Positions 36,118 through 44,832 are shown, counted from the first letter of the stretch. The stretch is DNA of 58,838 nucleotides from Paraburkholderia nodosa (GCF_001718195.1 NZ_MCNV01000040.1:1-58838), one strand, 5' to 3'. Program-made: numbers and translations. The notes: a model not told the origin generated them from the letters alone.

Positions 36118-36221
36118 GGCCGACCTCCCGGTGCACGTCCGTATAGCTTCTCGCAACCAACGACAAGCGCGACACTGAGTCCCAGGAAGACCACAATGCC
36201 GGCAATATAGATGAGGTCCAT
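36114..36221 (-). CDS. 35-residue membrane peptide preceding kdpF
   Basis: MDLIYIAGIVVFLGLSVALV forms one membrane helix, followed by a short basic tail. The AGGGGGG ribosome site and the ATGA overlap with kdpF mark it as the first gene of the operon. Similar short ORFs precede kdpF in other proteobacteria. Role unknown, perhaps an extra small subunit. Confidence 0.7.
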   Translation of the reverse strand: MDLIYIAGIVVFLGLSVALVVGCEKLYGRAPGGRP

Positions 36222-36295
36222 TTCTGCCCCCCTTGGCGGATCGGAAATGACGACGTAAGTCAGAGCCTCGTAATGGTCATGACAAGACTAGGCAG

Positions 36296-36317
36296 CCGCG
36301 AATAAAAAAGGTATAAA
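36296..36317 (-). promoter_or_regulatory. KdpE-type binding site upstream of kdp operon
   Basis: Minus strand TTTATACCTTTTTTATTCGC closely follows the E. coli KdpE site (TTTATACTTTTTTTACACCC). It lies about 75 bases before the first ORF of the operon, in front of a possible -10 TAGTCT. Confidence 0.7.
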
Positions 36318-36450
36318 TATCGAATACATGGAAGACTGCGACCATCGACACATCTGTGGCCGCAGCGTCGCCCCCCTATTGCGTAAGCTGCTTAATTCAT
36401 TAGGTCCGACCGTCGTTGCGATCATGGGCGCGAACACCGGCCCTTTCCGT

Positions 36451-38262
36451 CTAGTGGCCAACTGCTGCGCTTAACTGCTCGACGATGGGTCCCAGCGCAA
36501 GTGCCGGTAGATACGTGAGTGAGGCAATCATGACCACGGACCCAATAAGCAGCCCGACAAAAAGCGCGCTGTGCGTCGCCAGCGTGCCCGGACCCGCTTC
36601 TCGCCGAAGTTTGCCCGCGAGCGATCCGGCAATTGCCAGCACGGGAACGATCACAGCAAAGCGGCCAAACCACATCGCAATCGCGAGCATCCAGTTGTAG
36701 TACGGCGTATTGGCCGACAGGCCTGCGAACGCGCTGCCGTTATTGTTCGCCGCAGACGAGAACGCGTAGAGAATTTCGCTGAACCCATGCGGGCCGGGGT
36801 TCGCAATCCCTGCGATCCCAGCCGGCACCAGCACGGAAACCGCGGTACCGACCAGCACCAGAATGGGCGTCGAGAGAATCACTACTGCGACCATCTTCAT
36901 CTCGAACGCGTCGATCTTCTTGCCCAGGTATTCAGGCGCCCGGCCAATCATCAGCCCGGCAACGAACACAGCCAGCATTGCATAGATAACCATGCTGAAA
37001 AGTCCGGAGCCTGGGCCACCGAACACGACTTCACCCGTCTGCATCAGCACCATCGGTACGAGTCCGCCGACTGGCGTGAACGAATCGTGCATCGCGTTGA
37101 CGGCGCCATCGCCGCCGCTCGTCGTCACCGTCGCATAGAGGGCAGACGTCACTACGCCGAAGCGCGTTTCCTTGCCCTCCATATTGCCGCCCGACAGATT
37201 GACCGACATGTTCGCCATGCCGGCTTGTGGCGCTGCGATGTGAGTGACGGCATGCTGCTCGGCTTGCGCCGTGATCGCGGCTGCCACGACAAACATGACA
37301 GCCATGGCCGCGAGCAGCGCCCAGCCTTGCCGACGGTCGCCGATGACCACGCCGAACGTATAGCAAAGCGCGGCCGGAATCAGCAGAATGGCCAGCATCT
37401 GCAAGAAGTTGGCCAACGGCGTTGGGTTTTCATAGGGGTGCGCAGAATTTGCGTTGAAGAAACCACCACCATCGCCGCTCAACAGCTTGATCGACTCCTG
37501 TGAGGCGACCGGGCCCATGGGTAGCAACTGCTGCTGCGAAGTCATGCTTTGCTGCACCACGTTTCCTGTGGCGTCGTGCACCGGTTGACCCTGCGCATCT
37601 AGTTTTGGCTGCTGCCATGTGATCGCCTGCAAGGTGTGCACCTCGCGGTATGTGTCGAAGTTCTGGATCACGCCTTGCGCCATGAACGCGATTGCGAACA
37701 GCACGGAGAGTGGAATCAGGACGTAGAGAGTCGAGCGCGTCAGATCGACCCACAGGTTGCCGACCGTCTGCGCGCCGTGCCTCGCGAGTCCCCGCATGAG
37801 GGCGAACATCACCGCCATGCCGCTTGCTGCTGAGAGAAAGCTTTGCACGGTAATGCCGAGCATCTGGCTCAAATAGCTCAGGGTCGTTTCGCCGGCGTAA
37901 CCCTGCCAGCTCGTGTTCGTGACGAAACTCACGGCCGTATTGAAGGCCGAATCCGGACTCACGGCAGGGATCGCCTGGGGATTGAGCGGCAGCCATTGCT
38001 GCACCCTTTGCAGCGCATACAGGAAGAGCAGGCCGACGGCGTTCACCAGAAGCAGCGCAACTGCGTAGGTCTTCCAGGTCATCTCCGAGTCTGGATCGAC
38101 ACCGGCGACGCGATAGATCAGCCGCTCGACAGGCCGTCCGATCACTGAGAGCCATGGAGCCCTGCCTTCGGCTGCTCGCGCCATGTAAAGCCCGAGCGGC
38201 TTCACGAGTGCGATCAGTACGACCAGAAATAGACTCATCTGAAAGCCGGCACTCGCCATCAT
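36451..38262 (-). CDS. kdpA: second KdpA homologue, stand-alone
   Basis: 603 residues (ATG 38262; ATG 38259 also possible) after GGGAGGCGAG. All pore-loop signatures are present: NTAVSFVTNTSWQGYAGE, GGGFFNANSAHPYENPT, PAGIAGIANPGPHG and NNNGSAFAGLSANTPYY. It lies directly upstream of the kdp operon on the same strand but has no KdpB or KdpC of its own. It is the source or sister of the fragment at 17489-18105. It may exchange with KdpA in the complex or be a leftover of a second operon. Confidence 0.92.
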   Translation of the reverse strand: MMASAGFQMSLFLVVLIALVKPLGLYMARAAEGRAPWLSVIGRPVERLIYRVAGVDPDSEMTWKTYAVALLLVNAVGLLFLYALQRVQQWLPLNPQAIPAVSPDSAFNTAVSFVTNTSWQGYAGETTLSYLSQMLGITVQSFLSAASGMAVMFALMRGLARHGAQTVGNLWVDLTRSTLYVLIPLSVLFAIAFMAQGVIQNFDTYREVHTLQAITWQQPKLDAQGQPVHDATGNVVQQSMTSQQQLLPMGPVASQESIKLLSGDGGGFFNANSAHPYENPTPLANFLQMLAILLIPAALCYTFGVVIGDRRQGWALLAAMAVMFVVAAAITAQAEQHAVTHIAAPQAGMANMSVNLSGGNMEGKETRFGVVTSALYATVTTSGGDGAVNAMHDSFTPVGGLVPMVLMQTGEVVFGGPGSGLFSMVIYAMLAVFVAGLMIGRAPEYLGKKIDAFEMKMVAVVILSTPILVLVGTAVSVLVPAGIAGIANPGPHGFSEILYAFSSAANNNGSAFAGLSANTPYYNWMLAIAMWFGRFAVIVPVLAIAGSLAGKLRREAGPGTLATHSALFVGLLIGSVVMIASLTYLPALALGPIVEQLSAAVGH

Positions 38263-38602
38263 CTCGCCTCCCGCAGCCGCCGTAGTCCGCCAAGCGGGCG
38301 TTCCATCTCTATTTCAGCTCGCGAAATGTCAATTCGACGGAAAGACTGCGGCGAACCGTATAAAGATCTTGTCAATACGGCTTCAGGAGGGCGAGTTGTG
38401 CTGCGCGCTACGCCAGAGCGTCCACGCGAGATCCGGAATCAGTTCGATGCGGGAGATGAGGAGCCAGTGCCTTCGGGGTCAGCTGCCGGCAATTGGATGA
38501 TTCGGCAGCACGGCGAGCCCGTGGGTCGAACGGCTGTGCAACTTGCGAAACAGGATGAACGGCAAGCGGCTGCTATCGACGGCTCGCGGTTGTCGTTTTG
38601 TT
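38263..38602. other. upstream region of second kdpA
   Basis: About 340 bases. On the minus strand TTTATACGG (around 38365-38357) resembles the first half of a KdpE site but lacks the long T run. A TTGACA lies nearby at about 38372. No gene is supported. Confidence 0.35.
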
Positions 38603-39241
38603 TCATGCAGCGAAGCGAACAAAACGCGCACTCGGCAGCGCGATCTGATGCGTCCATGCGGCCAGTGTCCGTGCAACGACAGGCGCCTTGCTCAGTATCG
38701 CGCTTTCGTAGACCTTTCCGGCGAATCGTATCGCATCGACAATGCGGAACCCCTGCCCGCGATAGAACGAGACCAGATGCGCTGCTGGATACGGCGTGTC
38801 GAGTGCCAGCTCTGCATAGCCGCGCGTCGCGGCCCAGTGTTCGGCGAACGCCAGCAGGGATTTTCCGATGCCGCGATTCTGCCATGAAGGCTCGATCGCC
38901 AGCTGACGGACCGTGGCCACGTCACCGCGATGGTAGTGCTCGCAGGCTGATTCGCTGTCGCGTGCGTAGAGCGTCATCGTGCCGATGACCTCCCCTTCGC
39001 TAACTACCACAAAGCAGTCGCCAGCTTGTGCTCGCCGCATCGTGACACTCACGTCCTGGTCCACGCAGGTGCAGTTCAACCCCGACATACCGAGTCGCGC
39101 AAACGCACGATGCAGCAGCGTCGTGAGCTGCTCGTACGAATCGCGCGAGGGATCAAACCGCCTCAGTACCACGCTGCCGATGCCCCGCTTGCTGCGTGCG
39201 CGGGATGCGTGTCTCGCAGTTGTTGAATGTCGCCTCGACAT
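38603..39241 (-). CDS. GNAT-family N-acetyltransferase, paralogue of 16401-17015
   Basis: 212 residues from ATG 39241 (CTGGAGAG ahead). The acetyl-CoA motif is QNRGIGKSLLAFAEHW, with the preceding strand VRQLAIEPS, then LVSFYRGQGFRIVDAIRF. Shares FDPSRDSYEQLTTLLHRAFA with its paralogue. It has its own promoter with the TTTACG element. Substrate unknown. Confidence 0.8.
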   Translation of the reverse strand: MSRRHSTTARHASRARSKRGIGSVVLRRFDPSRDSYEQLTTLLHRAFARLGMSGLNCTCVDQDVSVTMRRAQAGDCFVVVSEGEVIGTMTLYARDSESACEHYHRGDVATVRQLAIEPSWQNRGIGKSLLAFAEHWAATRGYAELALDTPYPAAHLVSFYRGQGFRIVDAIRFAGKVYESAILSKAPVVARTLAAWTHQIALPSARFVRFAA

Positions 39242-39272
39242 GAGAACTCTCCAGGATCTACCTTTCATCAAA

Positions 39273-39317
39273 AGTCTAGAGTTGACGTTTGTGCCCCACA
39301 AGAAAAAATGTCGTAAA
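39273..39317 (-). promoter_or_regulatory. promoter with TTTACG-N3-TTTTT upstream element (copy B)
   Basis: Minus strand: TTTACGACATTTTT (39317-39304), 2 bases, -35 TTGTGG (39301-39296), 17 bases, -10 TAGACT (39278-39273). Element and -10 are identical to copy A at 14479-14523. Confidence 0.7.
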
Positions 39318-39363
39318 GAGTGGCGTTTGCTCCCTGCGCAAGACTCTTCATCGAAGCGAACAA

Positions 39364-40260
39364 TTACGCCGGCGAGCCAAACTTGCGACGCAGATCCAGA
39401 TTCATCTGCAACACGTTCACCATCGGCTCACCCACGAGACCGGCGAGCGGCGCGTGGGCCGTATCGTGAAGCATGGCACTGATCTCGGCGCGAACCATTG
39501 CAGGATCACGCTTCGTATCCTTCGCCCACGCCGCCGCCACGCGGTCGAGCTGGAACATCGCATTCGCGAGCGTGATGTCCGGGTCCCGGCACGTTCTGCA
39601 GCGCGGCGTCCGGATGGTCCTGCCGCCACATGTCGAAGAAGGTCGATTGCACATCGCTCCCTGCGTTCACCGGCTCGATCGCACTCACGTCCTTCTCGTT
39701 GGCGTCCTTGTGCATGACGGCGGAGGGGAACGCACCCGGATTCGCCGCCGAAAACGCCGTGAAGAACGGCACCGCGAGATCGGCGGCCTTCGGCTGCGGC
39801 ATGCCGGGGTTTGTGGCTATCCATCGCTTCACGTCCGCGGGATGCTGCTTCGCCCAGGCGTCCACATAGGCGCCGTGCGTGGGATCGGCATTGACCCACG
39901 CCTGCGCGAGGCTGTTATGCGCGTTGGCCCATTGCGCGACGATATGCGGCTGGCCGCCGAAGCGATCCGCCTGGAACCACGCCTCCACATCGGGCGCGAC
40001 GAGCTGGCCCGCCTTCGGCCCCGCCGCATACGTTGCGATCGGCCCGATGGCGCGCGCCACGCGGTCACGCAGCGCGTAGTTCGCAGCACCGAGCCCCGAC
40101 GATCCGGACGACGACGCGTCATATGAAACCGCCGATGGCCGCGGCTGGAAGTATTCGTCCTTCGTGAACGGCCGAGCGATCAGCAGCGAACCCACCGCCT
40201 TCCCGTCCGGTCCCTTGACCACGCTGCCGTTGGCCTGGAACGGAAACGCGGTCTGCCGTC
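39364..40260 (-). pseudogene. kdpC: extended KdpC-like gene, truncated and frameshifted
   Basis: The N-terminal membrane helix is missing. The reading starts at QTAFPFQANGSVVKGPDGKA, keeps GSLLIARPFTKDEYFQPRPSA, carries an insertion of about 130 residues rich in Trp/Gln/Asn typical of long KdpC variants, then changes frame near 39580-39595 to DPDITLANAMFQL and ends VGEPMVNVLQMNLDLR. It is a different lineage from the kdpC at 31468. With the second kdpA it suggests a dismantled second kdp operon. Confidence 0.75.
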
Positions 40261-40319
40261 GCGAACAGCACGTCCTGCACTGCGGCAAGGGCGATCTGCC
40301 CGGCGACGAGGAGCTCCAT
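40261..40319 (-). pseudogene. copD: copD 5' stump fused to the kdpC remnant
   Basis: ATG 40319 lies two bases after the copC stop, where copD is expected. About 19 codons (MELLVAGQIALAAVQDVLF) look like a first membrane helix, then the sequence joins the KdpC-like gene in another frame. Probably a deletion/recombination junction. Confidence 0.45.
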
Positions 40320-40321
40320 GA

Positions 40322-40687
40322 TCACTTCACCGTGAACGTGTAGTGCCCCTGCGTGCGATGCCCGTCCGCCGCGACAGCGACCCACGCGACCGCGTAGACA
40401 CCCGGCGTCTGCGGGTTCAGCGCGACCGACATGTGCTTGCTGTTCGACGGGTCGGCAACGGCCTTGCCGCTCGTGATGGCCTTGCCCTGTGCGTCCGTGA
40501 CGGTGATCGAGCTGAATGCGGGCTCGAGGCCATCGTCGAAGTCGATTGCGACTTCCTTCTGCGAGCCTGGCACGGTCGAACCAGCCCCCGGCGCCTGATG
40601 GGTCGGGTAGGCGTGCGCCCGCACGAACTGACAGACGGCGATCAATAATGCGGCAACGGCGCCGCGTGCGGTCGTATGCAGTTTCAT
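40322..40687 (-). CDS. copC: CopC-type periplasmic copper-binding protein
   Basis: 121 residues from ATG 40687. A signal peptide ends at RAHA, leaving His as the mature N-terminus region, as in CopC copper sites. The domain ends with the DGHRTQGHYTFTVK motif. The classical second-site pattern is altered (AYPTHQAPG). It is followed by the copD stump and preceded by an outer-membrane protein, 18 bases apart. Confidence 0.85.
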   Translation of the reverse strand: MKLHTTARGAVAALLIAVCQFVRAHAYPTHQAPGAGSTVPGSQKEVAIDFDDGLEPAFSSITVTDAQGKAITSGKAVADPSNSKHMSVALNPQTPGVYAVAWVAVAADGHRTQGHYTFTVK

Positions 40688-40705
40688 GAAAGGATTCCTC
40701 ATAGG

Positions 40706-41605
40706 TCAGAACAGCGGCTTGCCGATCGAATTCGGGAAAATGTCGTCGAAGTAGATATGAGCTTGCACCAGGATACCCGTGTGCGTGCCGGTCGCGCGAT
40801 TGACGGGAATCTGCGCTTCGACGCCGAACTGCCCGTATCGATTGATCCAGATCACGCCGGGGTTGATCGTGCCCGTTGTCTGTCCTGAGCACGCGCCAGC
40901 CGTGCAGGTGCTCATCGGGAATTCGACGACGGGAATCAGGTTGCTGAACGGCTGGGGCAGCCCGAGATCCTTCACCTGCTGTTGCAGGTACGGAATGCTG
41001 TACTGCAGCGTCAGGCCCCAGCCGAGCGAGTTCGGCCCCTGGTCCGATGACGCGGTCGTCAGATTCGGGCCGATCGTGCCGGTGATGGCGAACGGCCGCA
41101 GGTAGCCGAGCGACGCGGGCAGGTCGCCGAAGCCCTTGCCGAAGTAGACGGTCGGAGTGAAGGTCGAAAACGGATTGGCGATCGATTTGGCGCCAGTGCC
41201 GCCGAGCGTGGCAAGCAGCCCGACCGACGCCATGAACTCGTGCTGCGGGTTCGCGTAGACAAGATATTTGACGCCGAGCGTGAAATTGTCCCAGCCCTTC
41301 GCGCTGCCATCCGGCGAGTTCAGGCTCGCGTAGTTGCTCGCAACACTGAACGCGAGATTCTTCGTGATCAGCTTGTCCCACTCGTACGACACCGTGTTGA
41401 CGTTCATGTCGTTGCCGTTGCTGTCGGGCGTCTTGATGTGGCCGTACTCCAGGTTGAATTCATCGCCGACGCCGGGGTCGTCGACCGCCATCGTGGCCGG
41501 AAAGACACGGTCGCCGACCACCGCGTGGGCCGACGCATCGACTGAAACCAGGCACGGCGCAAGCGCGCACAGCGCTGCGGCACCCCGTTGGAGAATGGTT
41601 CGCAT
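40706..41605 (-). CDS. outer-membrane beta-barrel protein of the copper module
   Basis: 299 residues with a signal peptide (CALAPCLVSVDASAHA). Alternating strands with terminal aromatics and a closing IYFDDIFPNSIGKPLF suggest a barrel of the MetA-pathway/transporter type. One disulfide-like pair CTAGAC. It is next to copC, so an outer-membrane role in copper handling is inferred. Confidence 0.65.
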   Translation of the reverse strand: MRTILQRGAAALCALAPCLVSVDASAHAVVGDRVFPATMAVDDPGVGDEFNLEYGHIKTPDSNGNDMNVNTVSYEWDKLITKNLAFSVASNYASLNSPDGSAKGWDNFTLGVKYLVYANPQHEFMASVGLLATLGGTGAKSIANPFSTFTPTVYFGKGFGDLPASLGYLRPFAITGTIGPNLTTASSDQGPNSLGWGLTLQYSIPYLQQQVKDLGLPQPFSNLIPVVEFPMSTCTAGACSGQTTGTINPGVIWINRYGQFGVEAQIPVNRATGTHTGILVQAHIYFDDIFPNSIGKPLF

Positions 41606-41734
41606 GTCCAGATCCTGATCGAAATGTGGTGAAGCGCCCTCGCGCCGTGGCAGGCTGGCGCAGAGCAGGGGCGCGCCAGCGCAGCGATGCCGTTCACCGG
41701 CATCGCCACATTGGCTGGAAAACGTCTGCGAGGA

Positions 41735-42127
41735 TCAGGATGAGGCGGGCGGAGCGCGCGGCTGGGCCGGCGTCATCACTGTGTATGGGCGGAACGCAGC
41801 GGTGACGAGGGGGACAGGAAAGAAGGGGCGCAGCGGCGCGACGCTCGATTTGACGGCCAGGCCAGGCAAGGCTGGCGAGTGAGCGAACAGTGCGCAATAC
41901 GGACACGCGTCGCACAGCGACGATGAATCGGAGCCATGGTGGTGCCCGGCATGGGCATCGCACGCAAACTCGACAGCCAGTTGAGGGTGATGAGCATGAT
42001 GGGCGTGATGCGCGACGCCGCCATGCACGCCGCGCAGCACCTGGGACACCGTAGGCGCGACCACGCTCAGCAGGATGGCAAGCATCCCGAGCCAGGCACC
42101 CATCTTCTGACGGCGGCGGTCGAGCAT
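41735..42127 (-). CDS. DUF2946 family His/Cys-rich protein
   Basis: 130 residues with an N-terminal helix (WLGMLAILLSVVAPTVSQVL), a His-rich stretch HHAHHAHHP, then CDAHAGHHHGSDS and the family signature CDACPYCALFAH. Likely periplasmic metal binding. It heads the copper module. ATG 42127 is chosen; an upstream extension is unlikely. Confidence 0.75.
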   Translation of the reverse strand: MLDRRRQKMGAWLGMLAILLSVVAPTVSQVLRGVHGGVAHHAHHAHHPQLAVEFACDAHAGHHHGSDSSSLCDACPYCALFAHSPALPGLAVKSSVAPLRPFFPVPLVTAAFRPYTVMTPAQPRAPPASS

Positions 42128-42723
42128 GGCGAATCTGCGAGACGGCAAAAACACGAGGGGAAAGAATGCTAACAACCGGCCTGGCGTTTCCGACAAGCGG
42201 AAACCCATAACGGCGACAGGCACGTCGCGTCAGCACAACAGGCCGCCGCCACCCACAAGCGATTCTGCCGCCGAAGCAGGCGCAAGGCTTCAGGTACCGA
42301 CAGTGCCGGAACCACGATTCGTTCGACTAACTTGCGCTCGCAAATGTGGAGCCGGTACGACGCAGTTTGCAAAACTCTGCCGCCATCAGACCGAGTATCG
42401 CGCGCCGCTTTAATTGACGCATTCCTGCCAACCCCTCGATGTTCGTGGGGGCAATGCCCCTAAATAGCAGCTGTTCTGCGGCAAGATTGTGTCCTCCAGC
42501 GCGGGGAACAACGCGGCAACGTGTTGGCGGGCATGCGCTCGCCCATTTGACGTCTCGGCTTCAACGCAACAGAAAGTCCCCTTTCCGCCTGAACCCGGTC
42601 GTTCGTCTAGCAACGACGAACGTCAGTAACGGAGTCTCTGCCGACCGCGTCCTGGTTCGGCCATGCCAGAAGCAATGGCCCCCTTACTCGTGCCCGCGTT
42701 GGATCGGGTTGAACCCAAAGGGG
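42128..42723. other. intergenic, no supported gene
   Basis: About 600 bases between copper and Cache genes. Frames here lack ribosome sites and recognised motifs. Confidence 0.4.
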
Positions 42724-43206
42724 CTACCAGGGATAGAATCCCGAACCCACCAGACCAGGAACTCCATCGATCGTCACGGCCTTCACGTAGGTCCATTTCT
42801 GCGATGGCTGGGTCTGCCCAGGTTTCGGGGACATGTAGTCGACCCATCCCGATCCACTGGTCCTAGCCGTCTGAATCATGGCGTCGTGAAACAACTTGCC
42901 ATTGACATCTTTCTGACCGCTGACCTTCGTCCCCTCGCGCGCTGGGATGCCCGTATTCAACAAGACATTCGACTCAAGGTCGTATACGAACACATATGTG
43001 TCACCGTGCAACCACTCCGAGTCCTTTACTCTGAACTCGGGAAAAGCTGCCTTGCCTTTACTGTCGATCAACGCGGCGGCTTTGTTGACTAGCGCTTCGA
43101 CTTGTCTCGCCTGCTCGGATGGGGGAGGAGACGACTGAGCAAATGATGCGGTGTCGGGCAAGCCCAAAAAAAGCAAGAGACCGAGCAAGAACGCTTTCAT
43201 CTTCAT
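42724..43206 (-). CDS. periplasmic single-Cache-domain protein
   Basis: 160 residues. Signal peptide KAFLLGLLLFLGLPDTASFA, then a Cache_2-like domain: FPEFRVKDSEWLHGDTYVFV, VLLNTGIPAREGT and DYMSPKPGQTQPSQKWTYVK. GGAGGTGATGTC precedes ATG 43206. It probably binds a small ligand in the periplasm. No receptor kinase is attached. Confidence 0.8.
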   Translation of the reverse strand: MKMKAFLLGLLLFLGLPDTASFAQSSPPPSEQARQVEALVNKAAALIDSKGKAAFPEFRVKDSEWLHGDTYVFVYDLESNVLLNTGIPAREGTKVSGQKDVNGKLFHDAMIQTARTSGSGWVDYMSPKPGQTQPSQKWTYVKAVTIDGVPGLVGSGFYPW

Positions 43207-43453
43207 GACATCACCTCCAGCGGTGGACATTGTGGCCGTGTGTGCGCTTCCAGAACTGACGCCGGGAATTTCTGGCTAGCCTGATTGATAGGCAGGAAAG
43301 CCGCAATACCGTGAAAGTGCGCGCCGCCCGGCATACGGGCGACCTAATCGAGCGGTACTAAAACAAATCATTTCCGGTGCGGCCCATCATGCTCCAGTAT
43401 TGATGCAAAAGCTGGGGCACGGGAGCAAAGCGTCATCACTGCGGGGGACGGCG

Positions 43454-44446
43454 ATGTTCGAGCGATACGAGCGACTGGCGAAGCAACTCGGTGTGGACCA
43501 TCCGGTGCTGCTCGCACCGATGGATCTGGTGGCAGACGGCAAGCTCGCCGCGGCCGTGACGAAGGCGGGCGGATTCGGCCTCATCGGCGGAGGCTACGGC
43601 GACGAGGCGTGGTTGCGCCAGCAGTTCGCCGCCGCTTGCGGCGCGCGGGTCGGCGTCGGTTTCATCACATGGAGCCTGTCGCGGCAGCCACACCTGCTCG
43701 ACGTCGCGACCGAGCATGCACCGGCCGCGATCATGTTTTCGTTCGGCGACGCGAGCGCGCACATCGGGACGACGAAGCGTGCCGGCATTCTCACCATCTG
43801 CCAGGTTCAAACGGCGGCGATGGCCCGCGAGGCTGTCGATTGCGGCGCCGATATCGTCGTCGCGCAAGGCGCCGAAGGCGGCGGTCATGGTATCGCTTGC
43901 AGCACGATCTCGCTCGTTCCGGCAGTCGTTGACGCCGTCGGCGATCGCGTGCCCGTGGTGGCGGCCGGCGGAATCGCGGATGGCCGCGGCTTCGCGGCGG
44001 CCGTCGCGCTTGGCGCGTCTGGCATCCTGATGGGCACGCGCTTTTACGCGAGCGAAGAAGCGAGCGGTGACAACGAAGCGAAGCGGCGCATCGTCGAATG
44101 CAAGGGCGGCGAGGAAACCGTGCGCGGCATCCTGTTCGACATGGCGCGCAACAACGTCTGGCCGGCACCGTACACGGGGCGCGTGTTGCGTAACGCGTTT
44201 TCGGAGAAATGGGCCGGACGCGAGCGCGAGCTGTTGCAGCAGTTGCACGTCGAGCATCCGCGCTATATGGAGGCGCGCGCCACAAGGCAGTACGACCTGG
44301 CGGCAGTGATCGCCGGCGAGTCGGCGGCGTTGATCCGCGAGGTACTGCCGGCCGGGACGATTGTCGCAAATGTCGTCAGGGAAATGGATGCGATTATCGG
44401 GTATTCGTCATACAAAGCGCGGCGAGCATCAACTGCCTCAGCTTAA
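43454..44446 (+). CDS. nitronate monooxygenase (NMO/2-nitropropane dioxygenase family)
   Basis: 330 residues from ATG 43454. FMN TIM barrel: HPVLLAPMDLVADGKLAAAV, GGFGLIGGGYGDE, GAEGGGHG (the Gly-rich loop with the family's His), VAAGGIADGRGFAAAVALGA and GTRFYASEEA. It oxidises nitronates such as propionate-3-nitronate with FMN. GGGGGAC precedes the start. Confidence 0.85.
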   Translation: MFERYERLAKQLGVDHPVLLAPMDLVADGKLAAAVTKAGGFGLIGGGYGDEAWLRQQFAAACGARVGVGFITWSLSRQPHLLDVATEHAPAAIMFSFGDASAHIGTTKRAGILTICQVQTAAMAREAVDCGADIVVAQGAEGGGHGIACSTISLVPAVVDAVGDRVPVVAAGGIADGRGFAAAVALGASGILMGTRFYASEEASGDNEAKRRIVECKGGEETVRGILFDMARNNVWPAPYTGRVLRNAFSEKWAGRERELLQQLHVEHPRYMEARATRQYDLAAVIAGESAALIREVLPAGTIVANVVREMDAIIGYSSYKARRASTASA

Positions 44447-44601
44447 TCGCTGCCGGTGTGTCGCCCCGGCCACAAGGCGACGCAGACGCTCGCATCCGCA
44501 ACGACCGCAATCCGCGTCGTAGCAGACATTCATGCGAGCGCATGACGGCGGAAACAGTCGAGCCGCCGGTCAGTGGCACTCACAGTGCTGCCTGTCAGCA
44601 G

Positions 44602-44796
44602 CTAGCGTCGCCCGCTGCGGCCCCATACGTACCGTACCCACCGATGCCATCGGCTTTTAGGCGCGGGCGCGTTGTGCGCGGGCTGCGCTTCGCGATCCCG
44701 CTGGACGGATTTGCGTACCTGTTCGTGGATCTGCCGCAGCGTCATGCCACCAGGGCCCTTCAGTTTGTCGGGATCGGAATCGGAATTGTCTGTCAC
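44602..44796 (-). CDS. small polar protein, unknown
   Basis: 64 residues from GTG 44796, with the charged helix MTLRQIHEQVRKSVQRDREA and a basic Trp/Arg-rich C-terminus (RWHRWVRYVWGRSGRR). No family recognised and no clear ribosome site. It lies 36 bases past the Vgb-like stop. Confidence 0.45.
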   Translation of the reverse strand: MTDNSDSDPDKLKGPGGMTLRQIHEQVRKSVQRDREAQPAHNAPAPKSRWHRWVRYVWGRSGRR

Positions 44797-44832
44797 TGGG
44801 GGCGCCTGGAGAGAGCAACGGTTGCAGTGGCC

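Noticed and set aside
40119..41381. 420-codon minus-strand frame across copC and the outer-membrane protein gene
   Set aside because: Arg/Gln-rich shadow of two genes with signal peptides and family motifs; no ribosome site.
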